Assembly: GCF_000421265.1 (NCBI RefSeq)
Contig: NZ_ATWN01000015.1
Location: forward strand, 1 to 62,414
DNA from: Thalassospira lucentensis MCCC 1A00383 = DSM 14000
GTDB taxonomy: Bacteria > Pseudomonadota > Alphaproteobacteria > Rhodospirillales > Thalassospiraceae
Reading direction: 5' to 3'
DNA: 62,414 nt
Positions 7,912 to 17,004 of the stretch are shown here, in pieces. The position numbers and the translations under genes were made by a program. Position 1 is the stretch's first letter; each line of letters starts with the position of its first letter. Under the pieces are notes generated by a model. That model saw only the letters and a program-made list of their open reading frames with translations. It was not told where the DNA came from and made no database searches.

Positions 7912-10869
7912 TCAGCCTTTGGCTTCAAGCATTTCCTTGAGCTTAGCAAAGGGCGAGTCTTCGTTGATCTTGTTTTCTTTCACCGGTGCAGGATTGCGCC
8001 CACCCGGTTTTCCAGAACGATCACCGTTACCACCGCCACGGTTCGGACGATTACCACCCTTACCTTTTGGCGCGCCTTTGCCACCGCGTGCGTCCTGACG
8101 CGGACCGCGCTGACCACGACCAGCAGCACCACCGCCGCGCTTGCGACGATCAACCCGGACGAAGAATTTAACTTCGACCAGTTCATCACCATCCGCGTCG
8201 GTTTCAACCGGTTTTGCGTCGGCTGCGTCTTCACCAGCGCCCGCCTCGGCCTTGGCAACAACAGGTTCAGCTGCTGCTTCTGGCTCTTTGGCGGCTTCTT
8301 CGGCTTTCGCCTCAACCGGTGCTTGCGTTACTTCCGCTTCGGCTGGTTCTGGTGCCTCTGCATTTGCAGCAGGCTCAGCAGCATCCGTCTTGACGGCATC
8401 CTTGGCTGCATCAGCATTTTCTGCTTTCGCAGGTGCTGGTGCATTTTTCTCGGCGTCTTTGGCTTCAAGCGTCGATTTCTTGACCTTGGTCACCTCAGCA
8501 CGCCAGCCAAGTGCGGTAAACACGCCTTCCGCCTGTTCGACCGTACAGCCCAGAAGTGACAGAAGATCGGGATCAGGACGGACTTTGCCGTCGTTTTCCC
8601 GTGCCTTCTGACGCAGCAATGCGGCAAAGCGTTCGAGCATATCAACACGTGCAGCCAAAGGCCCCACCGGCATATAGCCAGCCGCCAGATAGAACCCCTT
8701 GGAGTTCGCCCGGTCATTGGGCACCGACGTGCGGCCCGCAGGCGGCAGCTCTGGCAATGCATCAAGTTCGCGCGCAACGGCCCAAAGAATGCCACGCAGC
8801 TCAACCGGATCGGGCTTAAGCGCGTCAAGCACATGGACGGTTTCAACACCCAAACGCACGCCAAGCTTGGCAAGTGCTTTGCGGTCTTCGTCCGACAAAT
8901 CCTTGACCAGGCTTTCAAGTTCCGAACGCGGAACACAGCCCAGACCTTCGTTCAGCTGGAACAAAAGACCCCGAATAGGCCCGGAAAGCTGACAGTCACG
9001 CAGACGGGTCAGCATTTTAAGCCGCGTTTCGATATGGGAATTGATGAAATTCTGCAGACGTGTTCGCACACGTTCGCGGGTCGGACCGTCAAAGAACTCG
9101 CTGTCGATCACATGGACCTCAGGAGACAGAACCGTGTCACCTTTTTTCAGCACGCCAACCTGCGCACCGCTCCAAATGACATCGAGCTGCCCATTCACCG
9201 AGAATTTATCGTCTTCATCGGTTTCAAGTTGTTTGACGCGCTGGGCGATTTCGCCTGTCAACGCGCGACGTGCGGCACTGGCAATTGCCTTGCCTTCGAA
9301 AGCAGCATCGGTTTCATCAGCGATGAAACGGAATCCTTCAAGACGGCCGACAAATTCACCTTCGACCTGTACTTCACCATTCGCAGTGATGGTAGACATG
9401 AGTTCAGACTTGTCCTTGAGACTTTTCAATAAAACCGAAGTTCGTCTATCGACGAACCTTTGGGTCAGGCGTTCATGTAGCACATCTGACAGCTTGTCCT
9501 CAATGGCACGTGTACGTTCCTGCCAATGATTGGCATCTTCGAGCCAGTGATGCTTATGCGATACATATGTCCAGACGCGAATACCTGCCAAACGTGATGA
9601 TAACTGATCGATATCACCATCATAACGATCCAGACGCAAGACTTGTTCGCCCAACCAGTCGATTGGCAGTCTGCTTCCGGGTTTCGCCAGATAACGATAG
9701 ATAGATGTTAGCAGCCTTGGATGCGTATCGGTATGGATATTTCTAAAGTCGGGAATCTGGCAGACTTCCCACAGCAATTGCACCCGATCCGGTGCCGTTG
9801 CAATCCGTGCAACATCCTCGTTCTGGGCCAGATGCTCCAACATAATTTCATCGACCGGCTCGCGCGCCAAAATCAGGGACGGGTCCTCTGACCGTCGACG
9901 CAATGATTTTTGCAGCGCATCGACGCTGCGAAATTCAAGTCGCGCATTGCGCCAGAACACTTTTGCCAGCGGTTCGAATTCATGTGATTCGATTTGTTCG
10001 ATGATGTCGGGATCAATCCCCGAAAGGTTGCCCGTCACCCCGAACGATCCGTTGTTCATGTGGCGCCCTGCACGCCCGGCAATCTGTGCGGTCTCCGCCG
10101 CCGAAAGCGACCGATTGAATTTGCCGTCATACTTGTGCATGGCGGCAAAGGCGACATGATCAAGATCAAGGTTAAGCCCCATGCCGATTGCGTCCGTCGC
10201 AATCAGATGCTCAACCTCGCCATTCTGGAACATTTCGACCTGGGCATTGCGCGTACGCGGGCTCAGCGCGCCAAGCACCACCGCCGCCCCGCCCTTCTGA
10301 CGGCGCACCAATTCGGCAACGGCGTACACTTCTTGTGCTGAAAACGTCACAATGGCCGACTGAGACGGAAGACGCTGGATTTTCTTGGCCCCGTTGTAGG
10401 TCAGGGTCGAAAAACGCGCGCGCGTGTCAAATTCAACATTCTCAACCAGCTTGCGGATCACCGGACGGATGGTTTCCGCCCCCATAAACATGGTTTCCGA
10501 ACGTCCACGTGCATGCAACAGCCGGTCGGTAAACACATGCCCGCGTTCAGGATCGGCGCACATCTGGATTTCATCAACACCCAGAAATTCGACCTGCTTG
10601 GCCACCGGCATGGCCTCGACCGTACACATGAAATAACGGGCTGTTTTGGGCAGGATGCGTTCTTCGCCGGTAATCAGCGCAACCGCACCCTTGCCGACCT
10701 TGGCCACCGCGCGGTCGTAATTTTCGCGCGCCAAAAGACGCAACGGGAACCCGATCATCCCGGTCGTGTGTGCCAACATCCGTTCCATGGCCAAATGGGT
10801 CTTGCCGGTGTTGGTCGGCCCCAATATGGCAAGGATACGAGGACCGGATCGGGTTGAAATCTGCATCAA
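7912..10869 (-). CDS. SUV3-like superfamily 2 RNA helicase with RGG-rich tail
   Basis: This 985-residue helicase resembles the mitochondrial Suv3/MgpS family. Walker A is GPTNTGKT at residues 17-24, the DExx box is VDEIQM near 100, and the C-terminal helicase core includes GMGLNLD and the motif VI-like QIAGRAGR. A long helical region follows, then a low-complexity Ala/Glu/Pro stretch (about 795-895), then a basic Arg/Gly-rich segment (about 900-960) likely to bind RNA. The last 20 residues (SPFAKLKEMLEAKG) form a conserved-looking helix. It could start at either of two adjacent ATGs. Alphaproteobacteria keep this gene next to an S4-domain protein, as here. The likely role is RNA unwinding in turnover or ribosome assembly. 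Confidence 0.9.
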   Translation of the reverse strand: MMQISTRSGPRILAILGPTNTGKTHLAMERMLAHTTGMIGFPLRLLARENYDRAVAKVGKGAVALITGEERILPKTARYFMCTVEAMPVAKQVEFLGVDEIQMCADPERGHVFTDRLLHARGRSETMFMGAETIRPVIRKLVENVEFDTRARFSTLTYNGAKKIQRLPSQSAIVTFSAQEVYAVAELVRRQKGGAAVVLGALSPRTRNAQVEMFQNGEVEHLIATDAIGMGLNLDLDHVAFAAMHKYDGKFNRSLSAAETAQIAGRAGRHMNNGSFGVTGNLSGIDPDIIEQIESHEFEPLAKVFWRNARLEFRSVDALQKSLRRRSEDPSLILAREPVDEIMLEHLAQNEDVARIATAPDRVQLLWEVCQIPDFRNIHTDTHPRLLTSIYRYLAKPGSRLPIDWLGEQVLRLDRYDGDIDQLSSRLAGIRVWTYVSHKHHWLEDANHWQERTRAIEDKLSDVLHERLTQRFVDRRTSVLLKSLKDKSELMSTITANGEVQVEGEFVGRLEGFRFIADETDAAFEGKAIASAARRALTGEIAQRVKQLETDEDDKFSVNGQLDVIWSGAQVGVLKKGDTVLSPEVHVIDSEFFDGPTRERVRTRLQNFINSHIETRLKMLTRLRDCQLSGPIRGLLFQLNEGLGCVPRSELESLVKDLSDEDRKALAKLGVRLGVETVHVLDALKPDPVELRGILWAVARELDALPELPPAGRTSVPNDRANSKGFYLAAGYMPVGPLAARVDMLERFAALLRQKARENDGKVRPDPDLLSLLGCTVEQAEGVFTALGWRAEVTKVKKSTLEAKDAEKNAPAPAKAENADAAKDAVKTDAAEPAANAEAPEPAEAEVTQAPVEAKAEEAAKEPEAAAEPVVAKAEAGAGEDAADAKPVETDADGDELVEVKFFVRVDRRKRGGGAAGRGQRGPRQDARGGKGAPKGKGGNRPNRGGGNGDRSGKPGGRNPAPVKENKINEDSPFAKLKEMLEAKG

Positions 10870-11006
10870 ACTCTTTCAATGGACTGCCCAATGATCCGGG
10901 CCGCCCCATTCATCTGGCCTTTCAACACTCGAACCGCTGGAATGTCAAGCATTCAGCCCGCAGCCTCCCATGCGTCCGACGCAGGACCAAACAGTCTGTG
11001 GGGAAA

Positions 11007-11477
11007 TTACGGTGTGTCGGGCTCGTCCATCTCAAGCAATCTGGCCCCCGGCCCGGCCTGTGCCAACTCATCATAAGGGTTGCGCAAGGGGCAGTCGGAA
11101 ATTGACAGACACCCACAACCGATACATTGCCCCAATTGATCCCTAAGCCGGGTCAATTGATCAATCCGTTCATTCAGATCATCGCGCCACTGCGAGGACA
11201 GCTTTGCCCAATCCTCGGCCGTTGGCACCGTATTGCGTGGTAATTTATCAAGTGCCGCCCCAATTTCTGCAAGCGGAATACCCGTTTTTTGTGCCACCTT
11301 GATAATCGCAAGCTTCCGCAGGATACCCCGATGAAAACGGCGTTGATTGCCATCGGTCCGGATTGAGCTGATCAGGCCTTTCCGCTCGTAAAAATGAACG
11401 GCCGAGACGGAAATTCCGCAACGGCGTGCAACATCACCAACACTTAAATAACGCTGTAATGGTCCGACTTCCACCAT
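11007..11477 (-). CDS. soxR: Redox-sensitive transcriptional activator SoxR
   Basis: This is a MerR-family regulator of 156 residues. A winged helix-turn-helix ([21 protein letters not shown], about 10-30) is followed by a dimerisation helix and the SoxR-specific [2Fe-2S] cluster motif C-x2-C-x-C-x5-C ([12 protein letters not shown], about residues 120-131). In this family, oxidation of the cluster by redox-cycling compounds untwists a promoter with a 19-bp spacer. GGGGAA lies about 6 nt before the ATG. It is divergent from a flavin reductase gene whose promoter carries a perfect-looking SoxR box, so that operon is the obvious target. Confidence 0.95.
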   Translation of the reverse strand: MVEVGPLQRYLSVGDVARRCGISVSAVHFYERKGLISSIRTDGNQRRFHRGILRKLAIIKVAQKTGIPLAEIGAALDKLPRNTVPTAEDWAKLSSQWRDDLNERIDQLTRLRDQLGQCIGCGCLSISDCPLRNPYDELAQAGPGARLLEMDEPDTP

Positions 11478-11522
11478 TTTCAGTTCCCCTACCTGTGAAA
11501 AACAGGATGCATATTTTCCTGC

Positions 11523-11553
11523 TTGACCTGAACTATAGTTAAGGTTTTATAGC
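11523..11553 (+). promoter_or_regulatory. SoxR-dependent promoter with 19-bp spacer
   Basis: A -35 element TTGACC (11523-11528) and a -10 element TATAGC (11548-11553) are separated by 19 bp, the elongated spacing of MerR-family promoters. The spacer contains an 18-bp near-perfect dyad (11527-11544, CCT-x-AACTATAGTT-x-AGG) closely matching the known SoxR box. It reads towards the flavin reductase gene and overlaps the soxR 5' region, allowing autoregulation. Confidence 0.85.
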
Positions 11554-11591
11554 ATTACTCCTTGTTGCGAAAATATCAAGGAGTCAAACCC

Positions 11592-12197
11592 GTGAAAGAG
11601 ACATTCAATCTTGCTGTCATTTATGGCAGTGCGCGTGAAGGACGGTTCTGTGACACGGTCGCGAACTGGGCTGTCGAAACCCTGAAAAAAGACCCCGAGC
11701 TGTCCGTTGAAACGATTGATCCTGCTGTTCTGGACCTTCCGTCACGTCATGTTGACGATCAGCATCCGAGCATTGGCGAACTGCACACGGCCTTGAGCGA
11801 GGCAGACGCCTTCATCGTCGTCACCCCGGAATACAATCACAGTTTTACTGGCGAGCTTAAGTTGCTGATTGATGCTGCCAAACCGCAATGGCGGCGCAAA
11901 CCGCTGGCATTCGTATCCTATGGCGGGATGTCTGGCGGCTTGCGCGCCGTTGAACAGTTGCGCCTTGTCTTTGCTGAACTGCATGTTGTCACCATGCGCG
12001 ACGTGGTCAGTTTTCCCAATGTCTGGGACCTGTTTGACTCCCAAGGGCAGCCGACCAATGCCACCAGCAGCGAAAATGCTCTGAACCACATGGTCGGTGA
12101 CTTGAAGTGGTGGGCAACAGCCCTTCGAAATGCGCGCTATCCGCATGCACAACAAGCATCACGGGCACCGCAAAAGGTGCTGGAGGTTTGTGCATGA
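11592..12197 (+). CDS. NADPH-dependent FMN reductase family protein
   Basis: This 201-residue flavodoxin-fold oxidoreductase transfers electrons from NAD(P)H to FMN or quinones. It shows the family's phosphate-binding segment IYGSAREGRF near the N-terminus, the TPEYNHS loop and the SYGG-SGG loop that cradle the flavin. The start is taken as the GTG at 11592 because AAGGAG lies 8 nt before it; a TTG ten codons upstream has no such site. The SoxR box immediately upstream predicts induction by redox-cycling agents. Its 3' end overlaps the next gene by ATGA. Confidence 0.88.
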   Translation: MKETFNLAVIYGSAREGRFCDTVANWAVETLKKDPELSVETIDPAVLDLPSRHVDDQHPSIGELHTALSEADAFIVVTPEYNHSFTGELKLLIDAAKPQWRRKPLAFVSYGGMSGGLRAVEQLRLVFAELHVVTMRDVVSFPNVWDLFDSQGQPTNATSSENALNHMVGDLKWWATALRNARYPHAQQASRAPQKVLEVCA

Positions 12198-12523
12198 GTG
12201 ATCCCCATCAAACACCGACGGATGAAATCATCACCATCAGTCAGGTTACACCAAAACCCGGCCAATATGATGCCTTTGTCACGCTTCAGACAGCATTTCA
12301 AACCCGCGTCGCCCCGGAAATCGACGGACTTCTTGGCGGGCGTTTGTTCTGCGGAGACGATGGGAAAACGCTTGTCATCATGGCCCGTTTTCGATCTCGC
12401 GCGGACCTGAACAACTGGACGTCATCGCCCCGATTTGCCGAGCACATGCTCCGTGTCCGGCCAATGATTGAACCGGCAAACCCCGGTCGGTTCACCGTCC
12501 TTTACCAGTCAGGCAACGTTTAA
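12194..12523 (+). CDS. ABM-domain (antibiotic biosynthesis monooxygenase-like) protein
   Basis: This small protein of 109 residues has the ferredoxin-like ABM fold pattern: a beta strand with ITISQVTPKPGQ, a helix with FVTLQTAFQ, a central strand with GGRLFC, and a W-containing segment NNWTSSPRFAEHM. Members are cofactor-free monooxygenases or quinone-modifying enzymes. The ATG overlaps the reductase stop codon and has GGAGG about 8 nt upstream. Co-transcription with a SoxR-controlled flavin reductase suggests detoxification of quinones or similar redox cyclers; the substrate is unknown. Confidence 0.8.
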   Translation: MSDPHQTPTDEIITISQVTPKPGQYDAFVTLQTAFQTRVAPEIDGLLGGRLFCGDDGKTLVIMARFRSRADLNNWTSSPRFAEHMLRVRPMIEPANPGRFTVLYQSGNV

Positions 12524-12641
12524 GCCCACGCACATTATCCTGTGCAAGCGATGCAATTGCGTTTCGGAAACCCCTTGGGTCTGCCCCCATGGACCTGCCC
12601 CCTCGCGCCACCCGCCGATAGGGACTGTTCCGAAACACAAA

Positions 12642-12667
12642 ACGGGGCGACCAACCGGTCGCCCCGT
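12642..12667. terminator. Bidirectional rho-independent terminator
   Basis: A perfect 11-bp stem (ACGGGGCGACC/GGTCGCCCCGT) with an AACC loop sits between the convergent ABM and hpf genes. T-rich sequence follows on both strands (CCTTTATTT on plus, TTTTGTGTTT on minus). Confidence 0.85.
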
Positions 12668-12692
12668 CCTTTATTTAATCCCAACAGGGACC

Positions 12693-13019
12693 TTAATGGT
12701 TCCGCATCTTATCGGCATATTCCTTGAGCTGTCGACGGGCGGCCTGAAAACTGTTTTTAAGTGCGATGTAGACATCCTCATGGGCGTGATCGGCACTGTC
12801 GCGTTTCACCATGATTTCCTTGCCCGGCACATGGATGCCGAAATGCACAGCAAAGCGATTTCCATGTTTATGAGACGCTTGTGGACGTTCGACAATGACA
12901 TGACAACTGGTCATGCGATCAAAGGTGTCTTCGAGTTTTTGCACCTTGTAATGAATACGCTCATCAAGCGCATCTGACTGATCAACATCGCGATAGGTGA
13001 TCTGAACGGGAACGTTCAT
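12693..13019 (-). CDS. hpf: Ribosome hibernation-promoting factor, short form
   Basis: This 108-residue single-domain HPF/YfiA (RaiA) protein binds the 30S decoding region and inactivates ribosomes when growth stops. The beta-alpha-beta-beta-beta-alpha pattern is visible (VQITYRDVDQSDALDERIHYKVQKLE ... DVYIALKNSFQAARRQLKEYADK). The start is the ATG at 13019, with AGGAGG 7 nt upstream; 27 further in-frame codons upstream look like leader. There is no C-terminal dimerisation domain as in long HPF. A FNR/FixK-type box at a class II position upstream suggests induction by low oxygen. Confidence 0.88.
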   Translation of the reverse strand: MNVPVQITYRDVDQSDALDERIHYKVQKLEDTFDRMTSCHVIVERPQASHKHGNRFAVHFGIHVPGKEIMVKRDSADHAHEDVYIALKNSFQAARRQLKEYADKMRNH

Positions 13020-13168
13020 GATACGGCCTCCTGTTATACAGCCTTGGACGTGTAGCAGGGCATTGCACCCCACCGTTTCACCCCGGATACTTTGCAGCAT
13101 CGGGACATTTGGGAACGCATATTGTGTGGTTTGCGCGCCCCCGGAAAAAACCGTCTATATCTATACTT

Positions 13169-13211
13169 AGGATAGAGGACTTGCGCTGCAAGGTGCCTTG
13201 ACGCATATCAA
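13169..13211 (-). promoter_or_regulatory. FNR/FixK-type box and -10 element upstream of hpf
   Basis: TTGACGCATATCAA (13198-13211) fits the FNR/FixK consensus TTGAY-N4-RTCAA. Reading on the minus strand, a -10-like TATCCT lies at 13174-13169. This would put the start of transcription near 13162 and the box centre at about -42, the class II activator position. The 5' leader before the hpf ATG would be about 140 nt. The site is also ~100 nt upstream of htpG but does not align with a good -10 in that direction. Confidence 0.55.
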
Positions 13212-13306
13212 GCACGGCTTATGCTTTAACCCTTTGAGTTGCTGAACCTTCTGCCAATATCGGGGATGGTCAGTAGATGATTGAAATACAGGAGAAAAAA
13301 GAGGTC

Positions 13307-15190
13307 ATGACGGAAGAAAAAATGCGGTTCGAGGCCGAGGTTAGCCGACTGCTCGATATCGTTGTCCATTCGCTTTATTCCAACAAGGACATCTTCCTGC
13401 GCGAGCTGATTTCAAACGCATCCGATGCGTGTGACAAGCTGCGCTATGAAGCAATTGCCAATCCGGATCTGCTTGCAGGGGATGCTGACTTCAAGGTCCG
13501 CCTGCTGACCGATGACGTTCGTAATGTTCTGACGATTGCCGACAACGGGATCGGGATGAACAAGGAAGACCTGATTGACAACCTCGGCACCATTGCCAAT
13601 TCCGGCACCGCCAAATTCCTCGATGCGGTTGCCAAATCCGACGCGCCAAAAGATGTTGATCTAATCGGTCAATTTGGTGTCGGGTTTTATTCGGCCTTCA
13701 TGGTCGCTGGCAAAGTCGATGTCGTCAGCAAAAAAGCCGGTGAAGATCAGGCGTGGAAATGGTCATCAGACGGCAAAGGTGAATACACCATCGCCGAGGC
13801 CGAAATGGAAGGCCACGGCACGCAAATCACCCTGCATCTGACCGACGAATACAAAGAATTCACCGACGAGCACCGCCTGAAACACATCGTCAAAACCTAT
13901 TCCGATCATATCGGCATTCCGGTTGTTTTGATGAAGGGCGACGGGGACGAGACGCTGAACGAGGCATCCGCTCTTTGGACCCGGCCAAAATCAGAAATCA
14001 CCGAAGAACAATACAAAGAGTTTTACAAACATAACTCGCACGCCTTCGATGATCCTTGGAAAACCATCCATTACCGCGCCGAAGGTGCGATTGAATATAC
14101 CGGCCTTCTTTATCTGCCGACCATGCGTCCGTTCGATTTGTATGAGCCGCAACGCAAAGGCCATCTGAAACTTTACGTGCGCAAGGTATTCATCACCGAG
14201 GGTGCCGATGACCTTCTGCCGCCATGGCTTCGCTTTGTCTCGGGCGTGGTTGACAGTCAGGACCTTCCGCTCAACGTCTCGCGTGAGATGCTTCAGCACA
14301 ATCCGGTTCTGACCAAAATCAAAAACGGCCTGACCAAGAAAATCCTGTCCGAACTTGAAACAGCGGCGAAAAAAGATGCCGAAGGGTTCGAAACCTTCTG
14401 GGAAAACTTTGGCGCAGTCGTCAAGGAAGGCCTGTATGAGGACGCCTCAAACCGCGACCGTATCCTTAAGATCGCCAAGTTCCGTTCGACGAAGGATGAT
14501 GGTTGGACCACGCTTGCCGATTACGTCGCCCGCATGAAGGATGGCCAAAAGGCGATTTACTACATCAGCGGCGAAGACATTGAGGCCCTTAAACGCAGCC
14601 CGCAGCTCGAAGGCTTTGCCGCCAAGGGCATCGAAGTTCTTCTTCTGACCGACCCGGTTGATGAGTTTTGGTTGCCATCGGTTGGCCAGTTTGACGAAAA
14701 AGACTTCAAATCGGTCACCCGTGGCGGTGCCGATCTTAATGACGTTAAGGCCGATGACAAAGACGATGCTAATAAGGACGACAAAAAGGACGATGCCGCA
14801 AGTGACGCATCCCTTGATGCCCTGATTGCATCGATCAAGATCGCCCTTGGCGACGGGATCAAGGACGTTCGGGAATCGGATCGCCTGACCAGTTCGGCCT
14901 GCTGCCTGATTGCCGATGAAACCGGCATGGATTTGCGGATGGAACGCCTGATGAAGCAGCATAACCGTGTGGATCAAATCAGCCCACGTATCCTTGAAAT
15001 CAATGCCAAGCACAGCCTGATCAAAAAGCTGTCAGACATTGCGATTAAGGATGCCAAGGCCCCTATCCTGAATGACGCGGCCCTGCTTCTGCTTGATCAG
15101 GCCCGCATTCTCGAAGGAGAAGCCCTGCCTGATCCGGTCAATTTTGCACGTCGGTTGGATTTGATCATGGAAAAGGGTTTGGGCGCCTAA
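13307..15190 (+). CDS. htpG: Molecular chaperone HtpG (Hsp90)
   Basis: This bacterial Hsp90 has 627 residues from the ATG at 13307; an in-frame ATG at 13277 would add ten residues and is a possible alternative. The GHKL ATP-binding motifs are all present: ELISNASDACDKLR, DNGIGM, and GQFGVGFYSAFMV. The middle domain carries the family's catalytic Arg region (LNVSREMLQ), and the C-terminal dimerisation domain is complete. A highly charged Asp/Lys linker (DDKDDANKDDKKDD) separates middle and C-terminal domains. HtpG refolds and stabilises client proteins in the cytoplasm under heat and other stress. A strong terminator follows, so it is monocistronic. Confidence 0.97.
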   Translation: MTEEKMRFEAEVSRLLDIVVHSLYSNKDIFLRELISNASDACDKLRYEAIANPDLLAGDADFKVRLLTDDVRNVLTIADNGIGMNKEDLIDNLGTIANSGTAKFLDAVAKSDAPKDVDLIGQFGVGFYSAFMVAGKVDVVSKKAGEDQAWKWSSDGKGEYTIAEAEMEGHGTQITLHLTDEYKEFTDEHRLKHIVKTYSDHIGIPVVLMKGDGDETLNEASALWTRPKSEITEEQYKEFYKHNSHAFDDPWKTIHYRAEGAIEYTGLLYLPTMRPFDLYEPQRKGHLKLYVRKVFITEGADDLLPPWLRFVSGVVDSQDLPLNVSREMLQHNPVLTKIKNGLTKKILSELETAAKKDAEGFETFWENFGAVVKEGLYEDASNRDRILKIAKFRSTKDDGWTTLADYVARMKDGQKAIYYISGEDIEALKRSPQLEGFAAKGIEVLLLTDPVDEFWLPSVGQFDEKDFKSVTRGGADLNDVKADDKDDANKDDKKDDAASDASLDALIASIKIALGDGIKDVRESDRLTSSACCLIADETGMDLRMERLMKQHNRVDQISPRILEINAKHSLIKKLSDIAIKDAKAPILNDAALLLLDQARILEGEALPDPVNFARRLDLIMEKGLGA

Positions 15191-15216
15191 CCCACCCCGC
15201 TTTCCACTGAACATGC

Positions 15217-15250
15217 AAAACGGCGCGTCAAAAGATGCGCCGTTTTCTTT
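15217..15250 (+). terminator. Rho-independent terminator of htpG
   Basis: Stem AAAACGGCGC.../...GCGCCGTTTT with a short A-rich loop, followed by CTTTT, 27 nt after the htpG stop. Confidence 0.85.
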
Positions 15251-15348
15251 TGGATTTATGCAAAATTTAAAATGCTTATTTACCAACACCGTTCATAAAG
15301 ACCCACATACAAGACAGACCGGAACCCGTCGGGAAGGCCCAAACCACC

Positions 15349-16683
15349 ATGACTGCGATGATGAACTGGCAAAAACTGCTGTCACCGGCCCGGCTTGGCA
15401 CCCGTCATTCCAGCGTTGGCGCCTTTGGCCGTTCCGATTTTCACAAGGATTATGACCGGATCATCTTTTCCGCAGCCTTCCGGCGCCTGCAGCGCAAGAC
15501 GCAAGTGCACCCGCTGCCGGAAAATGACAATGTTCATACAAGGCTCACCCACAGCCTTGAGGTCTCCTGCATCGGGCGATCATTGGGCCTGATGGTCGGT
15601 CATCGGTTACACGAAAACGGAAGCCTTCCGGCATCGATCGAACCCGATCACATGGCCGCCATTGTTCAGGCCGCCGCCCTGTCGCACGATATCGGCAACC
15701 CGCCCTTTGGCCACGCGGGTGAATATGCCATTCGTCAGTGGTTTGAAGATGCCGCACCGGAATACACATCATCGCTTAGCCCCGAACAGTTTGCCGATTT
15801 AACGACCTATGAAGGCAATGCACAGGGGTTCCGTCTTCTGACCAACAAACGGACTGGTCTGTATGATGGCGGCATGCGCCTGACCTATGCGACGCTGGCA
15901 AGCTTCATCAAATACCCTTGGTCGGCCGCCGGAAGCCCCTTCCCGCAAAAGAAGAAATTCGGTGCCTTCCAAAAGGAATTCGCCCTGCTCGAAGAAGTCG
16001 CCGAGGCGACAGGCCTTATCCGTACGCACGCGCAAGCCTTTTGCCGCCACCCGCTTGTTTATCTGGTCGAGGCCGCCGATGATGTTTGCTACGCCCTGAT
16101 TGACATCGAAGACGGGGTTGAGCTTGAACTGGTTGATTTCACGGTTCTCGAGAACATGCTTTTGCCATGCATTTCCGAAGACCTTCCGGCGGACTATCAC
16201 CGCGAAACCAACATCAGCCGCAAAATTTCGTTCCTGCGCGGTAAAATCATAACCGGGTTGCTCGATGCATTGGTCGATGCGTTCGTTGCCAACGAAGAAG
16301 CCCTTCTGACCGGCGAATGGAAAGGCGAGCTTCTGGCCTCTGCTAATGGCCCCTATAACGAGCTGATCACAACGGCCAAGTCATTTTCTGAAAAGCAAAT
16401 CATCCTCAACCGGCGCAAGGTCCAGATCGAGGTCGGGGCATTCGCCCACCTTGAAACTTTGCTTGATACCTTCTGCCGTACGGCCTTTGATGTGCACCAC
16501 GCCACATCTGACGCCGATATTCCCTATCGTGCAGGGCGGGTACGCGAATTGATCGGCACCGACGCCATGCCGATTGGCGCATCCCTGTATGATCTTTATC
16601 TGGTGATCCTTGATTACGTCTCGGGCATGACCGATGATTTTGCCGCACGCCTTGCGCGCGACATTGGTGGCGGGCAGCACTGA
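15349..16683 (+). CDS. dgt: dGTP triphosphohydrolase family protein
   Basis: This 444-residue HD-superfamily enzyme hydrolyses deoxynucleoside triphosphates to the nucleoside and triphosphate. The metal ligands are visible as R-x-THS (HTRLTHSLEV, about 62-71) and the HD pair (LSHDIGNPPFGHAGE, about 110-125), with a third Asp in EAADDVCYALIDIEDG. The N-terminal FGRSDFHKDYDRIIFSAAFRRLQRKTQ stretch is typical of Dgt type 2. Two further in-frame ATGs four and five codons in are alternative starts. In bacteria this family balances dNTP pools and is sometimes linked to phage defence; nothing here indicates the latter. A small membrane protein gene follows after 3 nt. Confidence 0.92.
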   Translation: MTAMMNWQKLLSPARLGTRHSSVGAFGRSDFHKDYDRIIFSAAFRRLQRKTQVHPLPENDNVHTRLTHSLEVSCIGRSLGLMVGHRLHENGSLPASIEPDHMAAIVQAAALSHDIGNPPFGHAGEYAIRQWFEDAAPEYTSSLSPEQFADLTTYEGNAQGFRLLTNKRTGLYDGGMRLTYATLASFIKYPWSAAGSPFPQKKKFGAFQKEFALLEEVAEATGLIRTHAQAFCRHPLVYLVEAADDVCYALIDIEDGVELELVDFTVLENMLLPCISEDLPADYHRETNISRKISFLRGKIITGLLDALVDAFVANEEALLTGEWKGELLASANGPYNELITTAKSFSEKQIILNRRKVQIEVGAFAHLETLLDTFCRTAFDVHHATSDADIPYRAGRVRELIGTDAMPIGASLYDLYLVILDYVSGMTDDFAARLARDIGGGQH

Positions 16684-16686
16684 CCC

Positions 16687-16917
16687 ATGTGGTTGCTTGG
16701 TCCTTTTATTGCCCGCTATCGGCGCAAAACCGCATTCTTTTTCGCCGCCGCCTTGGCCGCCATTGTTTACGGCCTTGTTGAACAAAGCACGCGCCCGGAA
16801 ATGCAGGCATGGTATTGGCCCACCATTTCAGGTGCAATCACCTTTATCCTGACCCGGTTTATCATTTCGCGCATTCTTGCGCGGTTTGTCGGTGGTGTGC
16901 GGCGCCACCTGCATTAA
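16687..16917 (+). CDS. Small hypothetical membrane protein
   Basis: This is a 76-residue protein of unknown function. It has two likely membrane helices (AFFFAAALAAIVYGLV and TISGAITFILTRFII), Arg-rich ends and no recognised motif. It starts 3 nt after dgt and is followed by a terminator, so it is probably co-transcribed with dgt. Confidence 0.65.
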   Translation: MWLLGPFIARYRRKTAFFFAAALAAIVYGLVEQSTRPEMQAWYWPTISGAITFILTRFIISRILARFVGGVRRHLH

Positions 16918-16928
16918 GCCAAACAAAG

Positions 16929-16954
16929 AAAGGCAGGCCCAAAGGCCTGCCTTT
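16929..16954. terminator. Bidirectional terminator
   Basis: An 11-bp perfect stem (AAAGGCAGGCC/GGCCTGCCTTT) with a CAAA loop lies between the convergent small membrane gene and the Pmp3-like gene. Confidence 0.8.
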
Positions 16955-17004
16955 ACTCTATGGATTTCCACGTTCATGCATGAACACAACGTAGATCGGG
17001 TCCG

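Noticed and set aside
8141..8611. Plus-strand frame of Ala/Ser composition
   Set aside because: It lies opposite the low-complexity tail of the helicase; no independent evidence.
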